A stretch of 64,000 bases of DNA. It comes from CALLPQ01 sp964392325. GTDB lineage: Bacteria > Pseudomonadota > Alphaproteobacteria > Caulobacterales > Parvularculaceae. Each line of letters opens with the position of its first letter. The first letter of the stretch is position 1. The position numbers were made by a program, and so were the translations under genes. The notes under the pieces were generated by a model. The model did no database searches, had not been told where the DNA came from, and saw only the letters and a program-made list of their open reading frames with translations. Location: positions 1 through 64,000 of the forward strand of contig CAYMPJ010000012.1 in NCBI GenBank assembly GCA_964392325.1, in the 5' to 3' direction. Shown in pieces: positions 16,916 to 26,197 of the stretch.

Positions 16916-18037
16916 TTAATCAAGATGCTTTTTAATCGCCTCAAGGCAATAATCGGCATTATCCGGGTGCGATGTATATCCCATCAAACCGATGCGCCAT
17001 ATTTTGCCTGCAAGTGTGCCAAGACCTGCGCCAACCTCGATCTTGTCTTCAAGCAATAGTTTTTTACGAAGACCTGCCTCATCTTTGACCCGTGATGGAA
17101 AAATCACGGAATTTAACTGAGGCAAGCGCTCATCTTCAGGAACCAGATATTCAAATCCCATACCCTCTAATCCCGCGCGCAAACGCTTGTGATTATCGAG
17201 ATGGCGCTTCCAAGCTGATTTCAATCCTTCTTGTGAAAGATGAAGCAACGCTTCATGTATTCCATACATCGAATTGATCGGCGCTGTATGATGGTAAGAT
17301 CGCGCACCCTCACCTTGCCAATAATCGATGACGAGTGAAAGGTCTAAAAACCAGCTTTGAACTTTGTGTTTTCTTGACATCACATGGTCAACCGCACGCG
17401 GACTGAAGCTAATCGGTGACAAGCCCGGCGGACAAGATAGACATTTTTGCGTCCCCGAATAAACAGCATCAATCCCCCATCCATCAACATCTAACTCAAC
17501 GCCGCCAAGCGAGGTGACACAATCTGCAAGCGTCATAACATCAAATTCTTTTGCTATTTCGCACAATGTTTTTGCATCACTTAGCGCGCCCGTAGAGGTT
17601 TCTGCATGAACAAAGGATAAGAGTTTAGCATCCGGATTCTCCTTCAAAACAGAATGAACTTTGTCCGGGGAAACCGCACGGCCCCATGGATCCTCCACAA
17701 TGATAGGTACACCCCCGGCGCGTTCTATATTTTCTTTTTGTCGCCCGCCAAAAACGCCATTGATACAAACAACAACTTTATCACCTGGCTCTACTAAATT
17801 GACAAAGCAGGTCTCCATACCTGCAGAACCCGGCGCGGAAACGGGAAATGTTAATGGATTTTCTGTTTGAAATGCAGATCGCAGAAGCGATTTTATTTCA
17901 TCCATTAATCCAATAAATTCCGGATCAAGATGGCCAATGGTATCGCGCGCGCTCGCTTTCAGAACATCTGGATGAACATTGGATGGACCAGGGCCCATTA
18001 ATAGTTTTGCTGTGGGCACAAATGAACTAAATGACAT
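16916..18037 (-). CDS. Serine/alanine-glyoxylate aminotransferase
   Basis: A 373-residue fold-type I PLP enzyme of the alanine-glyoxylate/serine-glyoxylate aminotransferase family. The PLP lysine is Lys198 in SGTQKCLSCPPG; other family blocks are LLMGPGPSNVHP, GSAGMET and ARSYHHTAPINSMYGIHEAL. It converts glyoxylate to glycine with serine or alanine as donor. I placed the start at the ATG at 18037 because GGAGG lies eight bases before it; an in-frame TTG five codons upstream would overlap that site. Its substrates, glycine and serine, link it to the glycine-producing sarcosine pathway elsewhere in the window (inference). Confidence 0.9.
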   Translation of the reverse strand: MSFSSFVPTAKLLMGPGPSNVHPDVLKASARDTIGHLDPEFIGLMDEIKSLLRSAFQTENPLTFPVSAPGSAGMETCFVNLVEPGDKVVVCINGVFGGRQKENIERAGGVPIIVEDPWGRAVSPDKVHSVLKENPDAKLLSFVHAETSTGALSDAKTLCEIAKEFDVMTLADCVTSLGGVELDVDGWGIDAVYSGTQKCLSCPPGLSPISFSPRAVDHVMSRKHKVQSWFLDLSLVIDYWQGEGARSYHHTAPINSMYGIHEALLHLSQEGLKSAWKRHLDNHKRLRAGLEGMGFEYLVPEDERLPQLNSVIFPSRVKDEAGLRKKLLLEDKIEVGAGLGTLAGKIWRIGLMGYTSHPDNADYCLEAIKKHLD

Positions 18038-18350
18038 AATATCGACCTCCAATTGAGATATGTGATGGGCAACGCTTTGGCGTGTGTCAACTCATAGGAA
18101 GGATGAATAATAAGCACAAAAACAATATATCCGGGAACCTTCGATATTTTTGCTTGAGCACCCTCCAATCCTGAACATTGAATTTGAACGATTTTAGGGG
18201 CTTTCCGTCAGGCTTCTAGCGAAAAACACACACTTAACCCTCCCCAAGCCGATAATGCGTATGCTATTAATTCTTGATGCGCCAAGTCAGCGTGATTCGT
18301 TTCACTCGATGTGTTATTCTTCCTATACCCAACAGAACTCATAAAAAACC
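18038..18350. promoter_or_regulatory. Divergent intergenic region, aminotransferase / SLC13 permease
   Basis: This 313-bp space separates the minus-strand aminotransferase from the plus-strand permease and must hold both promoters. Apart from the GGAGG site of the aminotransferase at its left end I see no convincing -35/-10 pair, riboswitch or terminator, and no small gene. Confidence 0.5.
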
Positions 18351-20234
18351 ATGGTCTCAACAGCACTCACTCCCGATATGATGGTTGTATTGGCACTGCT
18401 GGTCGTGACGGTCACTCTCTTTGTTACAGAGGTTGTTCGCGTAGACCTGACCGCCATGATCATTTTGGTAATGCTTGGATTTTTAAGTACGCTCCCTGGT
18501 CTTGGCGCGCTAACAGATATAAGTCATCTATTTGATGGGTTTGCATCCAACGCCGTGATTTCCATTATTGCCGTTATGATTATTGGGGCGGGCCTCGATA
18601 AAACCGGCTTAATGTCCAAGCTTGCAGCCCTTATCTTGAAATATGGTGGCACTACCGAGCCTCGCATTATTCCAATTGTGTCGGGAACGGCCGGCGTTAT
18701 TTCTTCTTTTATGCAAAATGTTGGCGCTGCGGCTTTGTTCATCCCTGTTGTCAGTCGCATATCCTCGCGTACCGAATTGCCTTTGAGCCGATTACTGATG
18801 CCCATGGGATTTTGTGCAATTTTGGGGGGCACATTAACAATGGTTGGCTCGTCTCCGTTAATTTTACTCAACGATCTTTTGCACATTGCAAATGAGGACC
18901 TACCACCAGCGCAGCAGATGAAGCCTTTCTCCTTACTTGATATTACGCCGGTAGGCATTTGCCTATTGCTAAGTGGAATCTTATATTTCGTTCTATTTGG
19001 CAAACTCGTTTTACCAGTCGATGAATTGCGTACAGACCGAACCAGCGGCCAATCCGTTGCTGATTACCTGAAGCGCTTATACGGCCTGAATGCGAAAATA
19101 TTCGAAGTCGAAATTCCAGCCGGTAACCTCCTCGTTGGGAAGACAATTGGTGACATTATGGAAGTGCACCATATGTATGTCATTGGTAGTTATTATAAGG
19201 GTTTGCGCGTTGTCGCCCCAGTTGCCAGCACAGAAATTCTGACGCCCTGCCGCCTGGCCATCATGGGGGATTATCATGTTGTTCAAGATATTGTGGACAC
19301 ATACGGCCTTAAACTGTTTCAGTCCCTTGAAATTTTTGCAGAAGAATTTGCACCCACGCAGGCAGGTGTTGCGGAGCTCGTTATCCCGCCTGATTCATCG
19401 CTCATTGGTAAATGCGCGAAAGATCTTGGTTTCAGAAAAGGCTATGGCCTTAATCTTCTCGCTATTCATCGCGGCGAAGGTACTTTCTCCCATGTTGAAA
19501 CTGATGATCATAAAGCAACGCGCATTGGCCTGATCCCTATTCATGTGGGCGATACGCTCGTTGTCCAAACACAATGGACGCGGCTGACCAAATTAAAAAA
19601 AGACCGAAACTTTGTCATCGTCACTTCCGATTTTCCTCAAGAAGAACTTCGCCCACATAAAGTTAGATGGGCACTGATCTTCTTTTTTCTAACAATGTCT
19701 CTAATCCTGTTTACAGATATACGCCTTTCTTTATCTTTAATGCTCGGCGCCGTTGGCATGATTGCCTCCAAGGTCCTAACGATTGACGAAGCTTACGAGG
19801 CAGTTGGTTGGAGCACTGTATTCTTGCTGGCAGGATTAATTCCGTTAGGTCAAGCAGTACAATCAACTGGCACAGCAGAATGGATTGCAGCGCAGCTTTT
19901 ATTTTTTCTGGGCGATTTACCAATATGGGGATTGCAAGGAGTTGTTGCCGTGCTCTCGGCTATATTCACCTTGATTATGTCCAATGTGGGCGCGACCGTA
20001 TTGCTGGTGCCCCTTGCAATTTCCATCGCAATTGCGGCAGGGGGTGACCCGGCCATCTTTGCTATAACAGTTGCTATCTCAACATCGAATTCATTCCTAA
20101 TCCCAACCCATCAGGTTAATGCACTGATTATGGGGCCCGCGGGTTATACTGTCTCGGATTTCATCCGTACGGGGGGCGCTATGACGGTGATCTTTTTCGT
20201 TGTATCAATGATCGCCATGAATGTGTTTTTATAA
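18351..20234 (+). CDS. SLC13-family anion permease with TrkA-C domains
   Basis: A 627-residue inner-membrane transporter of the SLC13/ArsB-NhaD ion-transporter superfamily. Two blocks of helices flank a cytoplasmic region (about residues 215-430) with two TrkA-C (RCK_C) modules, each with the pattern I...L.GK...D (NLLVGKTIGDI and SSLIGKCAKDL). The C-terminal helices include the family segment SNVGATVLLVPLAISIA and TSNSFLIPTHQVNALIMGPAGY. Members take up sulfate, dicarboxylates or related anions with sodium; the substrate cannot be told. It diverges from the aminotransferase gene and its stop faces that of mttB 26 bp away. Confidence 0.9.
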   Translation: MVSTALTPDMMVVLALLVVTVTLFVTEVVRVDLTAMIILVMLGFLSTLPGLGALTDISHLFDGFASNAVISIIAVMIIGAGLDKTGLMSKLAALILKYGGTTEPRIIPIVSGTAGVISSFMQNVGAAALFIPVVSRISSRTELPLSRLLMPMGFCAILGGTLTMVGSSPLILLNDLLHIANEDLPPAQQMKPFSLLDITPVGICLLLSGILYFVLFGKLVLPVDELRTDRTSGQSVADYLKRLYGLNAKIFEVEIPAGNLLVGKTIGDIMEVHHMYVIGSYYKGLRVVAPVASTEILTPCRLAIMGDYHVVQDIVDTYGLKLFQSLEIFAEEFAPTQAGVAELVIPPDSSLIGKCAKDLGFRKGYGLNLLAIHRGEGTFSHVETDDHKATRIGLIPIHVGDTLVVQTQWTRLTKLKKDRNFVIVTSDFPQEELRPHKVRWALIFFFLTMSLILFTDIRLSLSLMLGAVGMIASKVLTIDEAYEAVGWSTVFLLAGLIPLGQAVQSTGTAEWIAAQLLFFLGDLPIWGLQGVVAVLSAIFTLIMSNVGATVLLVPLAISIAIAAGGDPAIFAITVAISTSNSFLIPTHQVNALIMGPAGYTVSDFIRTGGAMTVIFFVVSMIAMNVFL

Positions 20235-20260
20235 ACCCGTCATCCTTATCCCAGTGATTT

Positions 20261-21796
20261 CTAGCTGATATTTGAATCCGGGAAACTCGCTTTTTTATCA
20301 TCCATATATTTCACAAGCCTTGCATCAATATCAGGATCAAGCTCGGGCGGTTTATAGCTTGCCAACATTTCCTTATAAACTTTTTCAGCTCTTTGCTCGG
20401 CATCCAATTTGCCGTCTTCGATCCATTGTTCATACGAATTATTGTCAGCGATATTTGAGCGATAAAAGGCTGTTTTAAAATTCGCTTGTGTATGGCTACA
20501 TCCTAAAAAATGTTGGCCCGGCCCAACTTCCTCTATTGCGGCTAGCGCCTGACCATTCGCACTCATATCAACGCCATTGGCATAGACAGCCATCATACCG
20601 GCTTGATCTGCATCCATTACAAATTTTTCATAGCCCATAGCCAGGCCGCCTTCCAACCAACCAGCTGTATGCAACATAAAATTCACACCAGCGAGCAATC
20701 CGGTTTGTAATGTATTGGCCGCTTCATACCCAGCTTGCGCATCGGGAAGCTTCGACGCGTTAAACCCGCCTGCACTTCTAAACGGTACGCCAAGTCGGCG
20801 CGCCAGTGCAGCACCAACATTAATCACAAGAGACGCTTCTGGCGTTCCAAAAGTGGGCGCGCCAGATTGCATCGACATCGAGCTCACAAAGTTTCCATAA
20901 ATTACAGGCGCGCCGGGACGTATCAGTTGCGTTAAAGCCATTCCCACCATGCCTTCCGCCAGACTTTGCGCGGCAACTCCGGCAACCGTCACCGGCGACA
21001 TCGCTCCAGCAACAATAAATGGACTAACCATTGAGCACTGATTGTGAGAAGCATAAACTTTTAGCGCACCCAACATCACGCTGTCAAAAGACAGGGGTGA
21101 ATTAACATTAATCAAATTAATCAGCACACAGTTTTCTTCAACAAAATCATCACCAAAGACAATTTTTGCCATATCAACCGAGTCGCTGGCCCGCTCTGGT
21201 GCTGTCACCGAGCCCATATAGGCTTTGTCAGAATATTTGATATGGGCATAATTCATATCATAGTGACGCTTGTTCACGGGCAGATCAACAGGCTCACAAA
21301 TTGTGCCCCCTGAATGATGCAAGGTCGGGGACATATAGGCTAGCTTTACGAAATTTTGAAAATCCTCTATCGTCGCATAGCGCCGTCCCTTATCGCGCGA
21401 ATAAACAAATGGTGGACCATAAGCAGGAACCAGAACCGTATGGTCACCGCCAATGATCACATTATTATCCCGATTACGGGCAAATTGCGTAAACATTTTC
21501 GGGGCGGATTTTTGAATGATCTCCCGGCACATACCGCGCGGAAAACGCACTCTCTCGCCATCAGCTTTTGCGCCTGCCTTTACAAATATCTCCGTCGTAT
21601 CAGGGTCTTCTTTAATATTGACGCCGACTTCTTCCAAAATTCGATCTGCATTTTCTTCCAATTGCGCAAGATCGCTATCGCCCAAAACACTATAGGGAGG
21701 AATTTTACGAGTGATATAAGCGGGTGCTTTAACCTCGTTCGCAGCATTTGCTTTTGCACGCCCGCGTCGTCCCCCGGTTCTACCTTCTCTTGCCAT
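20261..21796 (-). CDS. MttB-family corrinoid methyltransferase, non-pyrrolysine
   Basis: A 511-residue member of the trimethylamine methyltransferase (MttB) superfamily (TIM barrel; LHHSGGTICEPVDLP, GMALTQLIRPGAPVIYGNF, GPGQHFLGCSHTQANFKTAFYRS). No in-frame amber codon is present, so it belongs to the non-pyrrolysine group, which includes the glycine betaine methyltransferase MtgB. Such enzymes move a methyl group from a quaternary amine to a corrinoid protein. With dimethylglycine dehydrogenase nearby, glycine betaine is the likeliest substrate (inference). The start is the ATG at 21796, with GGAG nine bases upstream. The N-terminus carries an Arg/Gly-rich leader containing GGRRGRAKA before the fold begins near residue 27. 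Last gene of a nine-gene operon. Confidence 0.9.
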   Translation of the reverse strand: MAREGRTGGRRGRAKANAANEVKAPAYITRKIPPYSVLGDSDLAQLEENADRILEEVGVNIKEDPDTTEIFVKAGAKADGERVRFPRGMCREIIQKSAPKMFTQFARNRDNNVIIGGDHTVLVPAYGPPFVYSRDKGRRYATIEDFQNFVKLAYMSPTLHHSGGTICEPVDLPVNKRHYDMNYAHIKYSDKAYMGSVTAPERASDSVDMAKIVFGDDFVEENCVLINLINVNSPLSFDSVMLGALKVYASHNQCSMVSPFIVAGAMSPVTVAGVAAQSLAEGMVGMALTQLIRPGAPVIYGNFVSSMSMQSGAPTFGTPEASLVINVGAALARRLGVPFRSAGGFNASKLPDAQAGYEAANTLQTGLLAGVNFMLHTAGWLEGGLAMGYEKFVMDADQAGMMAVYANGVDMSANGQALAAIEEVGPGQHFLGCSHTQANFKTAFYRSNIADNNSYEQWIEDGKLDAEQRAEKVYKEMLASYKPPELDPDIDARLVKYMDDKKASFPDSNIS

Positions 21797-21809
21797 CTTT
21801 TGATCTCCT

Positions 21810-23777
21810 TTATTGTGTCGTCGTCTCAGTTGTCCCGCCTCTTTGCGAACGTCGCCGACTTCTACGCGATTTTTTATCACCGTTAGATGCTGGCGGCGCG
21901 GTCGGAAATTTCATCGCATCCACAAATAATTGTTGAAAGCGGGGTTCCGTTGCGGTTTCCAACTTTTCGACAAATTTAACCGCCTTAATAATTTGCTCTT
22001 TCTTACCCTTATTCAGAAGCGCCATCGCAGCGCCCATACCCGCAGCATTACCAATTGACGTAATCCGGGATGCAGGCACGTTGGGAAGGATTCCAATCTT
22101 CGATACATAGTCAGGATCAAGATGAGTACCAAAAGCCCCCGCCAGAAGCACTTTATCAAATTCGTTACATTCCAAATGATCGGCCAAAAGACTAACGCCA
22201 GCGCTAAGGGCTGCTTTGGCTAATTGTACTGCTCTGATATCTGTTTGTTTTATGTAGAGCGGATTTTCAGCCCGGTCTACTAGTAGGAATTTCCAGCTTT
22301 TTCCCTCTTCAACGAACCGGCCCGGCGCGCGTTCTGGAACAAATAGTCCGGATTGATCAATCAGACCATGATTTGCGAGCTCCACCATAATTTCAAAAAT
22401 ACCAGATCCGCAAATACCCGTAATGGAATGATTTGATAAATCCTCTCCATCATGGAGCCATTCATCATGGCCGATAATTTTAAACTGTGCCTGGAAACTA
22501 TCTTTATCAAGGCGTATGCGCTCGATCGCACCGCGGCTTGCCCGTACGCCGCAGCTAATTTCCGCGCCTTCAAGCGCTGGCCCGGTTGGCGAAGATGCAG
22601 CCGCAACTTTCCCCTTATGACTCAGCATGATTTCAGCATTTGTCCCGATATCAACCAATAAAACAGTGGCATTAGCCATTACATCAAGTTGCGTGAGATA
22701 AGCCCCTGTCGTATCGGCGCCAACATGACCACCAATAAGGGGAAGCAGCGAGACACGCGCAGTGCCGGGCAAACCAATATCCAGATCATTTGAGCTTATA
22801 TCCAACCAGTCTTTCGTCGCGAGCGTAAATGGTGACTGACCTAAATCGACCGGCGATGCACCAATAAACAAATGGTGCATAATCGGATTACCAACAACAA
22901 CCATTTCGAGCAATTGATTGTCTCCCAGTGACAAGGATTGTGATGCTTCATCGAACATTGTTTTGATCTGTTTACGAATCTGCGACGTCAATATTTCTTC
23001 ACCGCCTTTATTCATCATAATATAAGAGACACGGCTCATTAAATCTTCGCCGTAACGAATTTGCGGATTCATTGCCGCCTTTTCATAAACCAGAGCACCA
23101 GTACACAAATTGTAGACATACAGCGCCAACGAGGTTGAACCGATATCAAGCGCCGCCCCGTAAACATCAAATGGTGACGGAGGCCAGACATCAATAATCT
23201 CTACCCCATCGCGCACAACTGCTATCAAAGTGCGATCATATTCATGAAGTATCCCTTGAAGTTTTGTTAAAACCCTATGGGTTGGCTTTGCATTGATTTG
23301 CGAGCGCGCAAGCGCTTCACTCAAGGCCTCGCCATCGCTTGGATTATCCTCCAATGTCGGCGTTTCCAGCTGAACCATATGAAGCGTAATGCCCGGGTCC
23401 AAATCCACATCAAATAAAGTGCTTTGCTTTTGGATTGAGGTCTCTAGCTGGCGGCTATCGCTAGGTATTTCAATGACCACATCCCCGAGAATTTTAGCGC
23501 GGCAAGCAAGACGGCGCGGCGCTTCAATCTCACCGTCATGCAAGGCCTTTTTCTCAGTAGGTGATAACGCGCTTAAATGGTTTTCCTGAACTGTAACATT
23601 GAATTTGGCATGGTGGCCGGTTGATAATTCTATCTGGCACCGTTTGCATAAGCCCGACCCGCCGCAAATTGATTCAATATCAACCCCGCAGCGTAGTGCA
23701 ACATTATAAAGACTATCCCCCGCGGTCGCGTCGGTTTGGATACCAGATGGCGTGAATATAACTTTATGTTTTTCCAT
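21810..23777 (-). CDS. RamA-like corrinoid reductive activase (ASKHA, DUF4445)
   Basis: A 655-residue protein with an N-terminal [2Fe-2S] ferredoxin domain (Cys38, Cys44, Cys47, Cys92) followed by an ASKHA ATPase-like region (AALDIGSTSLALYVYN; ATVLLVDIGTNAEIML; TGICGSGIFE; LLAGAFGTHLDP). Proteins of this RACo/RamA type reduce inactive cob(II)alamin to cob(I)alamin at the cost of ATP, rescuing corrinoid methyltransferases after oxidation. The iron-sulfur centre is of the RACo type. After the fold comes a basic tail (KKSRRSRRRSQRGG). It lies 13 bp upstream of mttB and 29 bp after the GFA gene. Confidence 0.9.
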   Translation of the reverse strand: MEKHKVIFTPSGIQTDATAGDSLYNVALRCGVDIESICGGSGLCKRCQIELSTGHHAKFNVTVQENHLSALSPTEKKALHDGEIEAPRRLACRAKILGDVVIEIPSDSRQLETSIQKQSTLFDVDLDPGITLHMVQLETPTLEDNPSDGEALSEALARSQINAKPTHRVLTKLQGILHEYDRTLIAVVRDGVEIIDVWPPSPFDVYGAALDIGSTSLALYVYNLCTGALVYEKAAMNPQIRYGEDLMSRVSYIMMNKGGEEILTSQIRKQIKTMFDEASQSLSLGDNQLLEMVVVGNPIMHHLFIGASPVDLGQSPFTLATKDWLDISSNDLDIGLPGTARVSLLPLIGGHVGADTTGAYLTQLDVMANATVLLVDIGTNAEIMLSHKGKVAAASSPTGPALEGAEISCGVRASRGAIERIRLDKDSFQAQFKIIGHDEWLHDGEDLSNHSITGICGSGIFEIMVELANHGLIDQSGLFVPERAPGRFVEEGKSWKFLLVDRAENPLYIKQTDIRAVQLAKAALSAGVSLLADHLECNEFDKVLLAGAFGTHLDPDYVSKIGILPNVPASRITSIGNAAGMGAAMALLNKGKKEQIIKAVKFVEKLETATEPRFQQLFVDAMKFPTAPPASNGDKKSRRSRRRSQRGGTTETTTQ

Positions 23778-23806
23778 TATCGATCATTCAAAGAAGGGCT
23801 TAATAG

Positions 23807-24226
23807 TCACCGGGTTCCTTGGGGCGGAAAGCCCACATATTGGGGCAGCCCATCAGTGATTTGGTAATAAGCACCTTTTTCTTCAACAAATATATGCCCC
23901 TTGACCTCTATTTCATCCGCACCTTGAATATTACCAGCAGTAATACTCACACTATCGCGCGTGGCTTCATCCCAAAATAAATAGCTCCCGCAAGAAGGAC
24001 AATGTCCCGATCTGGAAAATTCGGAAATTGCCAGCCAATTTACCCCACCCTCAATAGTTAAATCTTCCCGCTTACATCCGGCAGCGGCGATATAATATCC
24101 GGTAAGATGCTGACATTGCTTGCAGTGACAATACCAGATATCTGTCAAGTTATAAGCTGTAAAGCGAACGTCGCCGCATAGACATTTACCATGATGAATC
24201 GTTTTCTTATGCTTTTCTTCGGCCAC
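23807..24226 (-). CDS. GFA-family protein within the corrinoid operon
   Basis: A 139-residue protein of the Gfa/CENP-V (Mss4-like) family, which binds zinc through scattered cysteines: Cys15 and Cys17 (GKCLCGDV), Cys33, Cys35 and Cys38 (YCHCKQCQ) and CPSCGSYLFWD. Some members are called glutathione-dependent formaldehyde-activating proteins, although that activity is disputed. I placed the start at the GTG at 24226 because GGGAGGG lies four to five bases upstream; this overlaps the previous gene by 20 bp. No good in-frame ATG fits. The position suggests handling of formaldehyde released by the nearby methylamine dehydrogenases (inference). Confidence 0.8.
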   Translation of the reverse strand: MAEEKHKKTIHHGKCLCGDVRFTAYNLTDIWYCHCKQCQHLTGYYIAAAGCKREDLTIEGGVNWLAISEFSRSGHCPSCGSYLFWDEATRDSVSITAGNIQGADEIEVKGHIFVEEKGAYYQITDGLPQYVGFPPQGTR

Positions 24227-25109
24227 GACGCCCTCCCCTTGACCGGCCTTCCCCGCCTTGCGCACTGGGTTCTCGATATTTTGCAATCCAGTTCGAACAA
24301 TTCGGATCAACGCCATTGAGCACATCTGCCGCCTTGATCGCCGGAACCAACCCATCATGGAGCGGGTTAACAATAGCAGATGTCATACCTGCACCGGCGA
24401 GCATCGGTAAAAAAGCATTATTGATAGCATGCCGATTGGGCAGCCCAAACCCGACATTCGATGCACCGCATGTGGTATTAACGCCCAATTCTGTGCGTAA
24501 CCTGCGAATAAAATGGAACACGTCCTTGCCTGCACTATTTATTGCGCCAATCGGCATCACAAGCGGATCAACAACCACATCTTCACGCTTAATGCCGAAA
24601 TCTTGCGCTCGTTCCGCAATTTTCTTAGCAACCTTATATCGCTCATCGGGATCATTGGATATCCCTGTTTCGTCATTCGAGATTGCCACTACCGCAGCGT
24701 CATATTTTTTCACCAGTGGCAAAACCTTTTCCAGGACCTCTTCTTCACCGGTCGTAGAATTTACAAGCGGGCGCCCTTCATAGGCTTCAAGTCCGGATTC
24801 AAGCGCAGCGATAATTGAACTATCTATGCATAACGGAACATCGGTGATGCTTTGAATAAGTTTAATCACTTCAGCCAGTATTTTTGGTTCATCTGCTAAT
24901 GGGATGCCCGCATTTACATCGAGCATTTGCGCCCCTGCCTCAACTTGAGCAAGAACATCCTTTTCAACTCTGCTATAATCCCCCTCCTTCATTTCAGCAG
25001 CAAGCAACTTTCGACCCGTTGGATTTATCCGTTCACCAATCATCACAAATGGCACATCAAAGCCAATAGTGACTTCGCTTTTAGCAGAACTAATTATTGT
25101 TTTTGACAT
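24207..25109 (-). CDS. Methyltetrahydrofolate:corrinoid methyltransferase
   Basis: A 300-residue pterin-binding (DHPS-like) TIM barrel related to AcsE/MtgA and to the folate domain of MetH. Family blocks include MIGERINPTGRK, AGAQMLDVNAG, PLCIDSS, VNSTTG, VVDPLVMPIG and CGASNVGFGLPNR. It exchanges methyl groups between a corrinoid protein and tetrahydrofolate, so here it would form methyl-THF from methyl-corrinoid. AcsE-type enzymes are near 262 residues; the excess is a C-terminal Gly/Arg tail ending RGGRRGRRKA, absent from the catalytic fold. The tail-coding DNA also contains the ribosome site and GTG start of the downstream GFA gene. AGGG precedes the ATG. Confidence 0.92.
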   Translation of the reverse strand: MSKTIISSAKSEVTIGFDVPFVMIGERINPTGRKLLAAEMKEGDYSRVEKDVLAQVEAGAQMLDVNAGIPLADEPKILAEVIKLIQSITDVPLCIDSSIIAALESGLEAYEGRPLVNSTTGEEEVLEKVLPLVKKYDAAVVAISNDETGISNDPDERYKVAKKIAERAQDFGIKREDVVVDPLVMPIGAINSAGKDVFHFIRRLRTELGVNTTCGASNVGFGLPNRHAINNAFLPMLAGAGMTSAIVNPLHDGLVPAIKAADVLNGVDPNCSNWIAKYREPSAQGGEGRSRGGRRGRRKA

Positions 25110-25141
25110 TATGGGTACCCTTTAAAAATTCAAATACTTGT

Positions 25142-26197
25142 TTAATTCTGCAATGGAATTTCTGTTGGTTCCACAACACCAATAGCACTATCGAGTGGCT
25201 CGGGGGCCCAAGGCTTACGATTACCAAGCACACCTGATCTTTTGACAACATCAGCGACATGACGTTCTTGCTTATACGCCATCACATGCACACCGCTAAT
25301 GCCCTCAATCTCTTGCATTTGCTGCATGATTTCGACGCAAACATCCCTGCCCTCTTTTTTTTGATCGGTTGCGCCCTCGAGCCGCCTAATGATTTGATCG
25401 GGTATGTGCACGCCCGGCACATTAGTTCGCATCCACTTTGCAGTACGTGCTGACCCGATGATTCCGACACCCATTATCAAGAAGGACTTTTCGGCAAGGC
25501 CCATATCGACAGCGCGCTTCATAAATTGACGCAATCCCTCAATGTCGAAACAATATTGTGACTGGATAAACTCTGCGCCGGCAGCAATTTTCTTGGCCAA
25601 CTGGTGCACTCTATTTTCAATGGGAGGAACAAAGGGATTGATGGATGCACCAATCAACATTTTAGGAGGTGCATCGATTTTACGGCCACTTAAAAATCTG
25701 GATTCATCGCGTTGAATTTTTATAGTCTGCAAAAGTGAAATACTATCAAAATCAAAAACCGCCTTCGCCTCTGGATGATCCCCCGCACTCACATCATCGC
25801 CGCTAAGACATAATACATTGCTAACCCCGAGTGCAGCAGCTCCCAGGACATCGCCCTGTATGGCAATTCGATTTCTGTCACGGCAAGAAATTTGAATTAT
25901 TGGCGAATAACCAATTCTCGTCAGGATTGCACAAACGCCAAGGCTCGACATATGACAATGCGCACCGGAACCATCGGTAGCGTTGATCGCATCAACATAT
26001 CCATCAAACATTTGCGCACGTTTTAAAACTTCGTTTGGGTCCGCCGAATCTGGCGGGGCTATTTCTGTCGTTACAGCAAAATTACCCTCGCGCAATACAC
26101 GCTCCAATCGGCCATGAGAGACATGCCCATCCAGAATGGGGAGCGGATCACCAGGATTTACACCATAAATTTCAAAATGGCTGGATACCTCACTCAT
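25142..26197 (-). CDS. MetF-like methylenetetrahydrofolate reductase
   Basis: A 351-residue FAD-dependent TIM barrel of the MTHFR family (TTEIAPPDSADPNEVL, AINATDGSGAHCHMSSL, NVLCLSGDDVSAGDHP, GASINPF, GAEFIQSQYCFD, MGVGIIGS). Unlike the biosynthetic MetF of about 290 residues, this form is longer and sits beside a MetV-like gene, as in acetogens. In a methyl-group-oxidising pathway it would run in reverse, converting methyl-THF to methylene-THF (inference). The ATG at 26197 overlaps the metV-like stop by 8 bp; a TTG three codons upstream is the alternative start. Confidence 0.9.
   Translation of the reverse strand: MSEVSSHFEIYGVNPGDPLPILDGHVSHGRLERVLREGNFAVTTEIAPPDSADPNEVLKRAQMFDGYVDAINATDGSGAHCHMSSLGVCAILTRIGYSPIIQISCRDRNRIAIQGDVLGAAALGVSNVLCLSGDDVSAGDHPEAKAVFDFDSISLLQTIKIQRDESRFLSGRKIDAPPKMLIGASINPFVPPIENRVHQLAKKIAAGAEFIQSQYCFDIEGLRQFMKRAVDMGLAEKSFLIMGVGIIGSARTAKWMRTNVPGVHIPDQIIRRLEGATDQKKEGRDVCVEIMQQMQEIEGISGVHVMAYKQERHVADVVKRSGVLGNRKPWAPEPLDSAIGVVEPTEIPLQN

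Noticed and set aside
20261..21796. Possible pyrrolysine-type MttB
   Set aside because: The gene is continuous to its stop with no in-frame amber codon, and no pyl genes are in the window, so it belongs to the non-pyrrolysine group.
24227..24373. Longer GFA frame starting at 24373
   Set aside because: The upstream part overlaps the methyl-THF methyltransferase gene deeply and shows no GFA features; the GTG at 24226 has a strong ribosome site.
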